A stretch of DNA of 64,000 nucleotides. It comes from Dehalococcoidia bacterium. Its GTDB lineage: Bacteria; Chloroflexota; Dehalococcoidia; SM23-28-2. The notes beneath the pieces are model-generated. The model did no database searches. It was not told where the DNA came from and was given only the letters and a program-made list of their open reading frames with translations. The position numbers and the translations under genes were made by a program. The number at the start of each line of letters is the position of its first letter. Position 1 is the first letter of the stretch. Positions 36,571 through 44,971 of this stretch are shown in pieces. Location: assembly GCA_020356025.1 (NCBI GenBank), contig CP070630.1, positions 971,481 through 1,035,480 of the forward strand, written 5' to 3'.

Positions 36571-36993
36571 ATGTACAACCTGCAATCAGTAGTACAGCGG
36601 CTGGAGGAGGAAGGACTCCGCATCACTCCATCGCGTCTGGCAGTCGTGGCGGCAGTGCTCGATCTTAGCGGCCATTTCAGCGTGGACGATATCCTGAGCC
36701 AGGTGCCAGAGGTGGGGCGAGCCACCGTCTTCCGCACTATGAAGCTCCTATCGGAGATGGACGTGCTTTGCCGCGTCCTCCTGGACGATGGCAGCCTTCG
36801 TTATCGGGTCAGCCAGCGCCAGGACCACCACCACCACCTGGTATGCGTCTCTTGCGCCAGCGTTCAAGAGCTGGATGCCTGCATCGACCCCGAGGTGCTC
36901 AACGAACTGGCTCGCACCACCGGCTACGAGATCGAGGGCCACTGGCTAGAGTTCTTTGGCCGCTGCACCGCCTGCCGTAGCGACAGCGCCTAG
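36571..36993 (+). CDS. Fur-family transcriptional regulator, probably Zur
   Basis: A 142-residue metal-dependent repressor. The winged-helix N domain contains RITPSRLAVVAAVLD and ATVFRTMKLL. The metal site is QDHHHHLVCVSCASV, with a second CTAC pair forming the structural zinc site near the C terminus. Being first gene of an operon with a zinc-type ABC importer, Zur is more likely than Fur or PerR. Transcribed from the promoter/operator just upstream. Confidence 0.9.
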   Translation: MYNLQSVVQRLEEEGLRITPSRLAVVAAVLDLSGHFSVDDILSQVPEVGRATVFRTMKLLSEMDVLCRVLLDDGSLRYRVSQRQDHHHHLVCVSCASVQELDACIDPEVLNELARTTGYEIEGHWLEFFGRCTACRSDSA

Positions 36994-37013
36994 CGGCATC
37001 TGCTTGACGAACC

Positions 37014-37922
37014 ATGAGGCCGAGTATCAGTAGCCGATCTCTCGAGCTGTTTGCGCTCCCCTTTGCACTGACAGCTCTAATGGCCAGCGTCGTCCTCACA
37101 GCCTGCCAGGAAGAGGAGGGAGCCGAAGAGGGGGAGACGCCCGAGGTCAGCGTGGTCGTGAGCCTGGCCATCTTCGACGACTTTGCGCGCCAGCTGGGCG
37201 GCGACAGGGTGGACGTGCCCACCCTCGTCCCCGGAGGTGCCGACCCTCACACCTACGAGCCGGGCCCCAGTCGGGTTGCTGAGTTGACCAAGGCCGACCT
37301 AGTGATCATGAACGGGCTAGGACTGGAGGCGGGGCTGGAGGACGTCATCGAGGAGAACACGCCCTCTTCCACCCCCATCGTTGAGCTAGCCGAAGGCCTC
37401 CCCGTCATCGACGGCAACCCTCACCTCTGGCTGGACGTGCAGAACGCCATCGCCTACGTGGAGCACATCCACGATGCCCTAGTTGAGATCGACCCCGCTG
37501 GCGCCGAGGCCTACCGTGCCAACACCGATAGGTACCTGGCCGAGCTGCAAGCACTGGACGAGGAGGTGGCAGCAGCCATCGACTCCATCCCCTCCGAGAG
37601 GCGCAAGCTGGTGACCTTCCACGATGCCTTCCCTTACCTGGCGCTCCGCTACGGCTTGGAGGTGGTGAGCGTCGTGGTGGCCAGCCCCGGCAAGGAGCCC
37701 AGCGCCAAGGACGTGGCCAACCTGGTGGACGCCATCGTTGAGGAGGACGTGCCCGCCGTATTCAAGGAGCCTCAGTTGAACGCCCGAATCCTGGAGCTGG
37801 CTGCCGATGACGCCGGTGTGGAGGTCTGCACCCTCTATAGCGGCACCCTGGACAAGAAGGTCGATACGTACGTGAAACTGATGCGCTTCAACGCCAAGGA
37901 ACTGGCGCGCTGCCTGGGCTAG
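37014..37922 (+). CDS. znuA: zinc ABC transporter, substrate-binding lipoprotein
   Basis: A 302-residue cluster A-I binding protein. A lipobox follows the signal peptide (VLTAC, Cys near residue 31). Metal ligands are seen as His in GGADPHTYEP, GNPHLWLD and FHDAFPYLALRYG, with an Asp/Glu near the C terminus. The His-rich acidic loop of many ZnuA proteins is missing, so manganese is possible. Next gene (ATPase) starts 5 bases downstream. Confidence 0.9.
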   Translation: MRPSISSRSLELFALPFALTALMASVVLTACQEEEGAEEGETPEVSVVVSLAIFDDFARQLGGDRVDVPTLVPGGADPHTYEPGPSRVAELTKADLVIMNGLGLEAGLEDVIEENTPSSTPIVELAEGLPVIDGNPHLWLDVQNAIAYVEHIHDALVEIDPAGAEAYRANTDRYLAELQALDEEVAAAIDSIPSERRKLVTFHDAFPYLALRYGLEVVSVVVASPGKEPSAKDVANLVDAIVEEDVPAVFKEPQLNARILELAADDAGVEVCTLYSGTLDKKVDTYVKLMRFNAKELARCLG

Positions 37923-37927
37923 AGATC

Positions 37928-38728
37928 ATGGCTAGAGTTGATACCGGCCAGCCAGGCACGAAAGAGGAAGGCTTCCGCCCAGCCATCGAGGTGAGCGACC
38001 TCTGGGCGGGATACGACGGCCGAACCGCCCTGGAGGGCGTCACCCTGACCATCGAGGAGGGCTGTCTGGCCGGCCTGGTAGGGCCCAACGGCTCCGGCAA
38101 GTCCACCCTCCTGCGGGTCATCCTCGGCCTCCACCGGCCCCAGCGGGGCAAGGTTCGTCTGTTCGGCCAGAAGATCGACCGCGCCCGCCGCCTTCTCGGA
38201 TACATGCCTCAGGTGGAACTGGTGGACTGGGGTTTCCCGGCCAGCGCCTTCGACGTCGTGATGATGGGCCGCTACGGACGCCTGGGCCTCCTGCGGCGCC
38301 CCGGCCGACGGGATCGCGAGGTCGTCTGGCGCTCTCTGGAGCAGGTACGCATGACCGACCTGTCCCAGCGCCAGATCGGTGAGCTATCGGCGGGCCAGCA
38401 GCGACGCGTTCTCATCGCCCGCACCCTGGCCCAGGAGCCACGCATCCTCCTTCTGGACGAGCCCTTCACTGGCCTCGACGCCGCCGCTCAGCACGACCTT
38501 CTCGACCTGTTCAACGAGGTGCGAGCGGCAGGCAAGACCCTACTAGTGGCAACCCACGACCTTTCATGCGTGGCCGCCGCCTTTGACCATGCTGCCTGCC
38601 TCAACCGCAAGATCATCGCCTTCGGCGAGCCGCATGCCATCTTCACAGAGGAGATCCTCAACGCCACCTTCCAGACCCACCTCCTTCTGGTGAATGTGGA
38701 GGGCAAGACCTATGTCAGCTATCAGTGA
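37928..38728 (+). CDS. znuC: zinc ABC transporter ATPase
   Basis: A 266-residue ABC ATPase. Walker A GPNGSGKSTLLRVIL, signature LSAGQQRRVLIARTLAQEP, Walker B ILLLDEPFTGLD and the switch His in ATHDLS are present. It powers the metal importer with the lipoprotein upstream and the permease downstream, whose start lies inside its 3' end. Confidence 0.95.
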   Translation: MARVDTGQPGTKEEGFRPAIEVSDLWAGYDGRTALEGVTLTIEEGCLAGLVGPNGSGKSTLLRVILGLHRPQRGKVRLFGQKIDRARRLLGYMPQVELVDWGFPASAFDVVMMGRYGRLGLLRRPGRRDREVVWRSLEQVRMTDLSQRQIGELSAGQQRRVLIARTLAQEPRILLLDEPFTGLDAAAQHDLLDLFNEVRAAGKTLLVATHDLSCVAAAFDHAACLNRKIIAFGEPHAIFTEEILNATFQTHLLLVNVEGKTYVSYQ

Positions 38729-39608
38729 CCTGACCGCCTACCTGACAGACCCCTGGGCATCCGAGTTCATGGTGCGCAGTCTATTGGCGCTGGTCATGGT
38801 TAGCATCGTATGTGCTGTCATGGGCTCCTTCGTCGTGGTCAAGGGTATGGCCTTCATCGGCGATGCTCTGGCCCACGCCTCCTTCGGCGGTGTCGCCGCT
38901 GCCTTCGTCCTCGGTGGCAGCATCTACCTGGGCGCGGCCATCGCCGCCATCCTCACATCACTTGGCATCGTCTTCGTCAGCCGTCGCGCCGGCCTGCGAT
39001 TCGATACGGCCATCGGCGTTCTCTTTGTGGGCGCCTTCGCCCTGGGCATCCTGATCGTCAGCCGCCAGGAGGGTTACATCGTCGACCTCTTCAGCTTCGT
39101 CTTTGGCAACGTGCTGGGCGTAGGCCAGGACGACCTCCTCCTCATCGCCGCCATCGGGGCGACCGTGCTGGTGTTGGTGGCCGTCTTCTACAAGGAGCTC
39201 TTGTTCACCGCCTACGACCCGGCTATGGCCGCCGCCTCCGGTCTGCCGGTGGCTGCCATGCAGTATGGGCTGCTGGGCCTTATTGCCCTGACCATTGTCA
39301 TCTCTCTCAAGGCAGTAGGCATCGTACTCGTGGTCGCGATGCTGGTAACCCCGGCTGCCACCGCCCAACTCCTGGTACGGCGCCTCCATCTGATAATGGT
39401 GGTGGGCGCCGGGATAGGGGTTGTCTCGTCAGTGGTTGGCCTCTATCTTTCCTATCACGCCGACGTGGCCGCTAGCGCCGCCGTCGTGCTGACGGCAACC
39501 GTGTTTTTCCTCGTGACCTTCCTCCTCTCCCCACGGCGGGGGGTCATCGGCTTGCGGCGGCCGTCGATTCTGACGAAGGCCGAAGAAAGCTACGGCAGCC
39601 CTAGATAA
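38712..39608 (+). CDS. znuB: zinc ABC transporter permease
   Basis: A 298-residue ABC-3 family membrane protein with about eight hydrophobic helices. MGSFVVVKGMAFIGDALAHASFGGVA is the family hallmark near residue 38. Start ATG 38712 overlaps the ATPase gene by 17 bases and follows the family pattern; a slightly upstream start is possible. Last gene of the fur-znuACB operon. Confidence 0.93.
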   Translation: MSAISDLTAYLTDPWASEFMVRSLLALVMVSIVCAVMGSFVVVKGMAFIGDALAHASFGGVAAAFVLGGSIYLGAAIAAILTSLGIVFVSRRAGLRFDTAIGVLFVGAFALGILIVSRQEGYIVDLFSFVFGNVLGVGQDDLLLIAAIGATVLVLVAVFYKELLFTAYDPAMAAASGLPVAAMQYGLLGLIALTIVISLKAVGIVLVVAMLVTPAATAQLLVRRLHLIMVVGAGIGVVSSVVGLYLSYHADVAASAAVVLTATVFFLVTFLLSPRRGVIGLRRPSILTKAEESYGSPR

Positions 39609-39812
39609 GAACAAGCGCAGCAGGTCAAGCGCGCCCCTCGAAAGACATGCCTCCCCGCAGAGGCGGGCGGAGACCCCCCTTGCTCCTGCCAGCCGACTGG
39701 CGTAGGCTGTTGACTCGGTGGTGGCTGGCTTGTGAAAAGGTGCACGATTCCGTCCCGCAGCCTATTCACATAAGCAAGCGCCAGCCCTAAGATAAGGGAG
39801 GGGGTACTTACT

Positions 39813-41276
39813 GTGAGTGACAAGAGTTCTTCGACCGAAAAGACGCCGGCTCCTGCCATTGACCGCAAAGAGCGGCTGAAGATACCACCTCAAGAGATCC
39901 CTAAGCAGGACCCCAAGGAGCGAATTAGGAACTGGGACGAAGTCTACCTTGAGTTAGACATAGAGACCGCGCGGCGAGAGGCTTCTCGCTGTCTCCAGTG
40001 TCCCGCTGCCGCCTGCACCAAGGCCTGCCCTCTCAACAACGACATCGTAGGAGCCTTCGCTCTGCTCGAGCAGGGCGACATCATCGGCGCAGCCAACAAG
40101 TTCCGCGAGACCAGCCCCATGCCCGAGATGTGCGGCCGCCTCTGTCCCCACGAGCAACTGTGCGAGGGCGCCTGTGTAGTGGGGAAAAAGGCGAAGCCTG
40201 GCGCCGTTGGCAGGCTGGAGTACTTCCTCGCCGACTATCAGCGAAAGCACGAGGGCTGGCCCGTCCCTGAGGTGGCTCCGCCCACCGGCAGGAAAGTGGC
40301 AATCGTGGGCTCTGGCCCGGCCGGCCTGGTGGTCGCCGAGGAGCTCGCCAAGAGAGGCCACACGCCGGTGGTCTATGAAGCCTGGCCTCTACCTGGCGGT
40401 CTCCTTCGCTACGGCATTCCCAGCTTCATAATCAAAAAGAGCGTGGTCGACGACAAGATTCAGATGCTGGAGAAGCTCGGAGTGACCTTCGTCACCGATA
40501 CCCTTATCGGCAAGGACATCACCGTAGACAGCCTCCTCCAGTCTGACTACGATGCGGTGTTCCTGGGCTACGGCGCCGGTCAAGGCGTGAAGATGGGTGT
40601 CCCCGGGGAGGACCTCGAAGGCATTATCGGGGCCACTGACTTCCTGATACGGTCCAATGTGCCGCCGGAGCACCTGCCTCCCGACTGGCGGAAGCCCATC
40701 GATCCCGGCGACAAGGTGGCTGTTATCGGCGGCGGCAACACGGCCATGGACTGCCTCCGGGCGGCCATCCGCTTGGGCGCCCGCGAAGTGACCTGCATCT
40801 ACCGCCGCACTGAGGCAGAGATGCCTGGGAACGCCAAGGAGAGAGAGAACGCCATCGAGGAAGGCTGCAAGATCACATACCTGGCGGCGCCAATCGAGTT
40901 CTTCGGCGACGACCACGGCCACCTGCGGATGGCCCGCTGCCAGCGCATGGAGCTGGGCGAGCCCGATGACAGCGGCCGGCGCAGGCCAGTGCCCATTCCC
41001 GACTCGGAGTTCGACGTACCAGTGGACACGGTGGTTCTGGCCCTCGGCTACCGCGTTGAGCGCCTCATCCTTGAGACGACAGACGGCCTGGAAGCCAACA
41101 GGAACGGAACGCTGATCATCGACCCGGAGACCGGCGCCACCAGCCGCCCGGGGGTGTTCTCCGGCGGTGACGCTGTGCGCGGGCCGGACTACGTGGTCGA
41201 TGCCGTGGCCGATGCCAAGCGGGCAGCCGCGGCCATCGACGAGTACATACGCAGAAAACTGGCGGGGGAAACCTAG
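39813..41276 (+). CDS. NADPH-dependent glutamate synthase small-chain-like flavoprotein
   Basis: A 487-residue GltD/NfnB-type oxidoreductase. The N-terminal Fe-S domain has RCLQCPAAACTKACPLNN and EMCGRLCPHEQLCEGACV, eight Cys binding two [4Fe-4S] clusters. The FAD loop VAIVGSGPAGLVVAEELAKRG is near residue 162 and the NADPH loop VAVIGGGNTAMDCLRA near residue 305. There is no large glutamate synthase subunit or NfnA beside it, so the partner and exact reaction are unknown. Start is GTG with a GGGAGGGGG-like site. Confidence 0.9.
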   Translation: MSDKSSSTEKTPAPAIDRKERLKIPPQEIPKQDPKERIRNWDEVYLELDIETARREASRCLQCPAAACTKACPLNNDIVGAFALLEQGDIIGAANKFRETSPMPEMCGRLCPHEQLCEGACVVGKKAKPGAVGRLEYFLADYQRKHEGWPVPEVAPPTGRKVAIVGSGPAGLVVAEELAKRGHTPVVYEAWPLPGGLLRYGIPSFIIKKSVVDDKIQMLEKLGVTFVTDTLIGKDITVDSLLQSDYDAVFLGYGAGQGVKMGVPGEDLEGIIGATDFLIRSNVPPEHLPPDWRKPIDPGDKVAVIGGGNTAMDCLRAAIRLGAREVTCIYRRTEAEMPGNAKERENAIEEGCKITYLAAPIEFFGDDHGHLRMARCQRMELGEPDDSGRRRPVPIPDSEFDVPVDTVVLALGYRVERLILETTDGLEANRNGTLIIDPETGATSRPGVFSGGDAVRGPDYVVDAVADAKRAAAAIDEYIRRKLAGET

Positions 41277-41280
41277 GTCT

Positions 41281-42828
41281 CTAGACCTGTTCCATAAACC
41301 CGGCGATCTCCTGCACCCCCACCTTCTCCACCGCCATCTCCGGCGCGTAGACGATCTCGTCCGCTGCCCAGGCCAGGGTCGGCCGTCGCTCACGCCCGAC
41401 GCCGATGATCCCCTGGAGGACGTTGTGGATGCTATCGTTGAGGCGGATGGCATTGGCCCTGATCGGTTCGGCCAGGCGGCCGTCGCGGATGATGTAGGAA
41501 TCGCCCACCACCGTGCAGGTGAAGTCGCCCGCGCGCAGGCCATTCACCGGGTAGGTGTACCAGATGCGACCCAGGTACAGACCATCGCTCACCTGCCGCA
41601 GCAGCTCCTCACGGCTGCGGTCGTCACCTTCGACGATGACGTTGGTGGCGAAGATGCCCGGCTGAGAATCGAAGTTGCGCCCGCCGCCGCGAGCGAAACG
41701 GAACCCGTTGCGGGGCACCATCGCCGCTCGATAGTCGCCGGGGTCCACCCCCAGCTTCTCGCGCCCCATGGGGTCGCCCAGGATGCGCTGGCCCTCGTAG
41801 TAGTTCGTCAGCAGGCCGGTGAGGACGCCGTCGCGGATGAGCTCGCTGCGACCGGTGGGTAGCCCCTCGCAGGTGATGCCCTTGCTCCCGATCAGCCCCA
41901 CCGCCGCGCCGTCGTCGTAGATGCTCAGCTTTTCGGAGGCGATCTGCTTGCCCAGCTTCCCCATGAAGGGACTGGCGGCGGCGTAGAAGGTACCCAGGTT
42001 AACGCTGGGCATCACCAGGTTCACCATCAGGTCCATCACCGCCTGCGGCCCGAAGACGACCCGATACTCGCCGTCCTTGACCCGCACGCCGCCGATGGCC
42101 TGGACAGCGTTGCCGGCCGCCTCTCGCCCGGCCTCATCGCCGAAGGCCGCCAGGCGAGTGGCCGCCGCCCAACCGCTGCCTTTGGAGCCTTCCCGCTCGA
42201 CCATGGAGGTGACGAACGACAGAATGACGCTCGATTCGTCCGTCTGCACCTCGGGCATGGCGTAGGAGGCCACAGCGATGCGCTCCTGGAGGATGGTCAC
42301 ATCTCCCCCCACGATGAGGCCCAACGCGCGCAGGTCGCCGCTGGCCAGGTCGATGAGCGCCTCCGATGCCTGGAAGGTGCGCAGAGCGCCGCCCACCACC
42401 TCCCAGCCGCAGCCCACTAGCTCGCCGTCCGCCAGGCGCATCAGGCGAGGGTCGTGGTAGCGGCGGAGGGCCCGCTTCTCGCCGCTGGGCCGGGCAAGCG
42501 ACACGAACTCGGGGTCGAGGACGGCCCCCTTGCGAGCCTTGGCCAGCGCCTCCTTCACCCCCTCGATGGATATGTCGCTGCTCTCGCTGCCGAAGCCTAT
42601 CTTGCGCCCCTCGGCCGTCCGGAAGACGGCCTGCACGCCGATGCCGTAGGACTCGCTGGACTTGGGCTCCTCGACGCCGTTGCAGGGGATGTGGGAGGTG
42701 TAGTTGAGGCGGGTGAGCAACTGGCCGTTGCTGGCAGCGAACACCTCCGCCTCCTCGATGTCATCGACGGTACGCAGGTAGGCCAAGCCTTCATCCACAG
42801 ACTTGCGCAGCCGAGCCAGCGTTATCAT
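41281..42828 (-). CDS. TldE/PmbA-like metalloprotease subunit
   Basis: A 515-residue member of the TldD/PmbA family, lacking the HExxxH zinc motif and therefore the TldE-like partner. Conserved GLIGSKGITCEGLPTGRSELIRDG and RGGGRNFDSQPGIFATNVIVEGD segments match family ends. TldD-TldE complexes cleave unfolded or modified peptides. I chose ATG 42828, one codon inside a GTG. The tldD-like gene lies upstream on the same strand, split off by a nuclease cassette. Confidence 0.88.
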   Translation of the reverse strand: MITLARLRKSVDEGLAYLRTVDDIEEAEVFAASNGQLLTRLNYTSHIPCNGVEEPKSSESYGIGVQAVFRTAEGRKIGFGSESSDISIEGVKEALAKARKGAVLDPEFVSLARPSGEKRALRRYHDPRLMRLADGELVGCGWEVVGGALRTFQASEALIDLASGDLRALGLIVGGDVTILQERIAVASYAMPEVQTDESSVILSFVTSMVEREGSKGSGWAAATRLAAFGDEAGREAAGNAVQAIGGVRVKDGEYRVVFGPQAVMDLMVNLVMPSVNLGTFYAAASPFMGKLGKQIASEKLSIYDDGAAVGLIGSKGITCEGLPTGRSELIRDGVLTGLLTNYYEGQRILGDPMGREKLGVDPGDYRAAMVPRNGFRFARGGGRNFDSQPGIFATNVIVEGDDRSREELLRQVSDGLYLGRIWYTYPVNGLRAGDFTCTVVGDSYIIRDGRLAEPIRANAIRLNDSIHNVLQGIIGVGRERRPTLAWAADEIVYAPEMAVEKVGVQEIAGFMEQV

Positions 42829-42892
42829 CACGCCGCCCCCGTCAGCTTGGCTCGTCCCCGCATCGTGGGGCCGCCGTTGCTCATGCGTTTGG
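42827..42892. repeat. 66-bp duplicated 3' end of tldD, copy A
   Basis: This segment matches the 3' end of tldD at 43314-43379 with two mismatches. Read on the minus strand it keeps codons for KRMSNGGPTMRGRAKLTGAA, then TGA overlapping the tldE ATG (TGATG). Both mismatches are synonymous. It looks like the original end of tldD left next to tldE. Confidence 0.9.
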
Positions 42893-42930
42893 CCCTCATC
42901 TGCACTTCAATCCCTCTCATTCCGCCAATC

Positions 42931-42959
42931 CCTGTCATTCCGAGCGGAGCGAGGAATCT
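42931..42959 (+). repeat. inverted repeat, left copy (TGTCATTCCGAG type)
   Basis: CCTGTCATTCCGAGCGGAGC followed by GAGGAATCT. It is a common dispersed repeat sequence in environmental bacteria. It encodes the last residues (SSLRSE) and stop region of the nuclease gene. Confidence 0.75.
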
Positions 42960-43303
42960 GGTGGCGGGGAAGTGAACCATCCCTCGCTCAGGTCTCGCCA
43001 CTGAGGGTTCATCGACTCAATCAGAGCGATTCTCTTCGACCTCCGCCACGCTTTGATCTGCTTCTCCCGGGCTATGGCGGCCCGGATATCGTCGGTTGCC
43101 TCGTAGTACACAAGAATGCCAATATTGTATTTCTTCGTGAAGCCGTCGACGAGCTTGTGCTTGTGCTCGTACACTCGACGTTCGAGATCGCTCGTTAGGC
43201 CGGTGTAGAGGGTTCCAGACCTGTTGGTCAACAGATAGACGTAGTAGCTCTTGCGTCCCCCCCCAAGATTCCTCGTCGCTCCGCTCCTCGGAATGACAGG
43301 CAT
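42935..43303 (-). CDS. GIY-YIG nuclease (UPF0213/YhbQ-like)
   Basis: A 122-residue single-domain GIY-YIG protein. SYYVYLLTNRSGTLYTGLT carries the variant GIY-YIG strands, LERRVYEHK the catalytic Arg and AIAREKQIKAWRR the metal-binding Glu; the family also has the KxNIGILVYYE strand. The first residues (MPVIPRSGATRNLG) and the last (DSSLRSE) are encoded by the flanking inverted repeats, so the true start may be later, for instance the TTG before GGGRKSYY. The gene is flanked by repeats and a target duplication, suggesting mobility. Confidence 0.85.
   Translation of the reverse strand: MPVIPRSGATRNLGGGRKSYYVYLLTNRSGTLYTGLTSDLERRVYEHKHKLVDGFTKKYNIGILVYYEATDDIRAAIAREKQIKAWRRSKRIALIESMNPQWRDLSEGWFTSPPPDSSLRSE
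43266..43300 (-). repeat. inverted repeat, right copy (TGTCATTCCGAG type)
   Basis: On the minus strand CCTGTCATTCCGAGGAGCGG then AGCGACGAGGAATCT. It is the reverse complement partner of 42931-42959, with a few extra bases, and forms the 5' coding end of the nuclease gene. Confidence 0.75.
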
Positions 43304-43313
43304 GCGCGTTCCT

Positions 43314-43379
43314 ATCACGCCGCCCCCGTCAGCTTGGCCCGTCCCCGCATCGTGGGGCCGCCGTTGCTCATGCGCTTGG
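43314..43379. repeat. 66-bp duplicated 3' end of tldD, copy B
   Basis: Functional end of tldD (from CCAAGCGC to TGA on the minus strand). It is matched by 42827-42892 with two synonymous differences. Confidence 0.9.
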
Positions 43380-44883
43380 TCTGCATCGGCGCCCCCTTGC
43401 CACAGTTGGGGATGGGGAACAGGCGGAAGTCGTTGCCCACCGCGTCGATGCTCATGAAGTAGTCGCGGCTGTCACTCGTCAGGCCGCCGTCGCGGAACAT
43501 CTCCCCCAGCTCGCCGTTGCGGATCTCGTACACCTTCATGGCGGTGATGCGGAAGTTCTCCCGCTGCTCGGCGATGGACGGGATGCGATGGCCAACGACG
43601 TAGTAGCCGTGCTCCACCTCGCGGATGACGTCCTGCGGGTCACGGTCGCCGCCAGCGAAGCAGGTGTTCGACATGCGGATCAGCGGCACCAGGGAGGCAT
43701 CGGTGGCCTTATACGAGCCGTTGGGCTCGGCACCCAGGAGAGCGGCCGTCTGGCGGCTGTTCATGAAGCCGAAGAAGATGCCCTTGTCCACGTGGACGAC
43801 CCGCCTGGCTGGCGTCCCCTCGTCGTCGTACAAGTAGTGGCCGAAGCCGGAGAGGGTGGCGTCGGTGAAGGCGGTCAGCACCTCCGAGCCAACCCGCTTG
43901 CCGAGCTGGTTCTCCGCCAGGTCCTTGAGCAGCCAGCTACGGCCGGCGTAGCCCGTCTCCATCTTGAGGGCGCGATCGGCTTCGGTGGGGTGACCGATGA
44001 TCTCGTGCACCAGCAGGGCGTTGTAGTGCGGATCGGTGACCACCACCACGTCCTTGTCGCTGGCCTTCAGCGGCCGCGAGTTGGCCAGGGCCACCGTGTC
44101 CTTGGCCAGATCGAGGGAGAACGTCCGCAGGTCGGGCCGCTGGATGTGCTCCTCGTCCACCCCTTGGCTGATCGCCTCCCACCCCCGCTGGTGCCCGACG
44201 AAGTCGTACAGCTCCTGAGCGGCCTCCTTGCCCACCGCCACCACGAAGCACACGCCGCCGGTCATGGCCCAGCTCTGGTCGATGTTTGCCCCCTCGGAGC
44301 TGCAGAAGAGTTGGCGGCTGAGAGCAGTCGAGGCGCCAACGTGGTTGTACATGACCTGCTGGCCGACGCCCTGCACGCCCTTGGAGATCTCCCGCACGTA
44401 GCGAACGATCTCGTCCAGCGACAGCGAACGGGGGTCGATCTGATACTGAGGCGGCACGCTGTCCTGGCACACCTCGATGGGCGCCAGTTCGGTGTCGTGG
44501 AGCGCCTCGGCCAGGGGGCCCAGGCGCTCGCGGGCCAGGGCCTTGCTCTGAGCACTGGCCAGCGCCCGCTCGTAGGCGTGGTCGATGCCGGCGCGGAGGA
44601 CGCGCTGGAGGCGGGGCAGGTCGGCGGCGCCCAACTGCTGGCCGAAGTAGCCTGCCGCCGCCATCTTCTCCCCCGCGATGGCCCGCACGCCGAAGGAGAA
44701 GCCGTAGTCCTCGCTGCTGAGCTTGTCCATGCCGTTCTCGGCCGCCGCTCCCTTGCCCTCGCCCACCTCGATGCGCAGGTCGCAGTAGCGCAGGTGGCGC
44801 AGCCGCCGCGAGGAGCGGCGAACCAGCTCGCAGGCCATCTCGCGGACCTGGGAAATGACGTCAGTCGTTACCTTGGCAGGCAT
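43315..44883 (-). CDS. tldD: TldD-like metalloprotease
   Basis: A 522-residue TldD-family protein with the zinc site LLVHEIIGHPTEADRALKM (HExxxH) near residue 300. Later conserved segments are RRVVHVDKGIFFGFMNSRQTA, RMSNTCFAGG and the C-terminal RMSNGGPTMRG. With TldE it forms a peptide-degrading complex in the cytoplasm. Its end is duplicated downstream by the nuclease cassette, which separated it from tldE by about 490 bases; the ancestral genes overlapped at TGATG. Confidence 0.9.
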   Translation of the reverse strand: MPAKVTTDVISQVREMACELVRRSSRRLRHLRYCDLRIEVGEGKGAAAENGMDKLSSEDYGFSFGVRAIAGEKMAAAGYFGQQLGAADLPRLQRVLRAGIDHAYERALASAQSKALARERLGPLAEALHDTELAPIEVCQDSVPPQYQIDPRSLSLDEIVRYVREISKGVQGVGQQVMYNHVGASTALSRQLFCSSEGANIDQSWAMTGGVCFVVAVGKEAAQELYDFVGHQRGWEAISQGVDEEHIQRPDLRTFSLDLAKDTVALANSRPLKASDKDVVVVTDPHYNALLVHEIIGHPTEADRALKMETGYAGRSWLLKDLAENQLGKRVGSEVLTAFTDATLSGFGHYLYDDEGTPARRVVHVDKGIFFGFMNSRQTAALLGAEPNGSYKATDASLVPLIRMSNTCFAGGDRDPQDVIREVEHGYYVVGHRIPSIAEQRENFRITAMKVYEIRNGELGEMFRDGGLTSDSRDYFMSIDAVGNDFRLFPIPNCGKGAPMQTKRMSNGGPTMRGRAKLTGAA

Positions 44884-44971
44884 AGGCGCCTCCTAGAGCG
44901 GCAGCAGGACGAAAGCAACACTAACCCATCGTAGCGGCTGAGGCGAGCGCTCGTCCAGTGTCACCGGTGGG

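Larger units (their letters stand above)
42893..43313. mobile_element. GIY-YIG cassette inserted between tldD and tldE
   Basis: The 421 bases between the two copies of the tldD 3' end hold a GIY-YIG nuclease gene and an inverted pair of a short repeat (42931-42959 and 43266-43300). The direct 66-bp duplication that brackets it leaves tldD with an intact end. This looks like an inserted cassette; no transposase is present. Confidence 0.7.
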
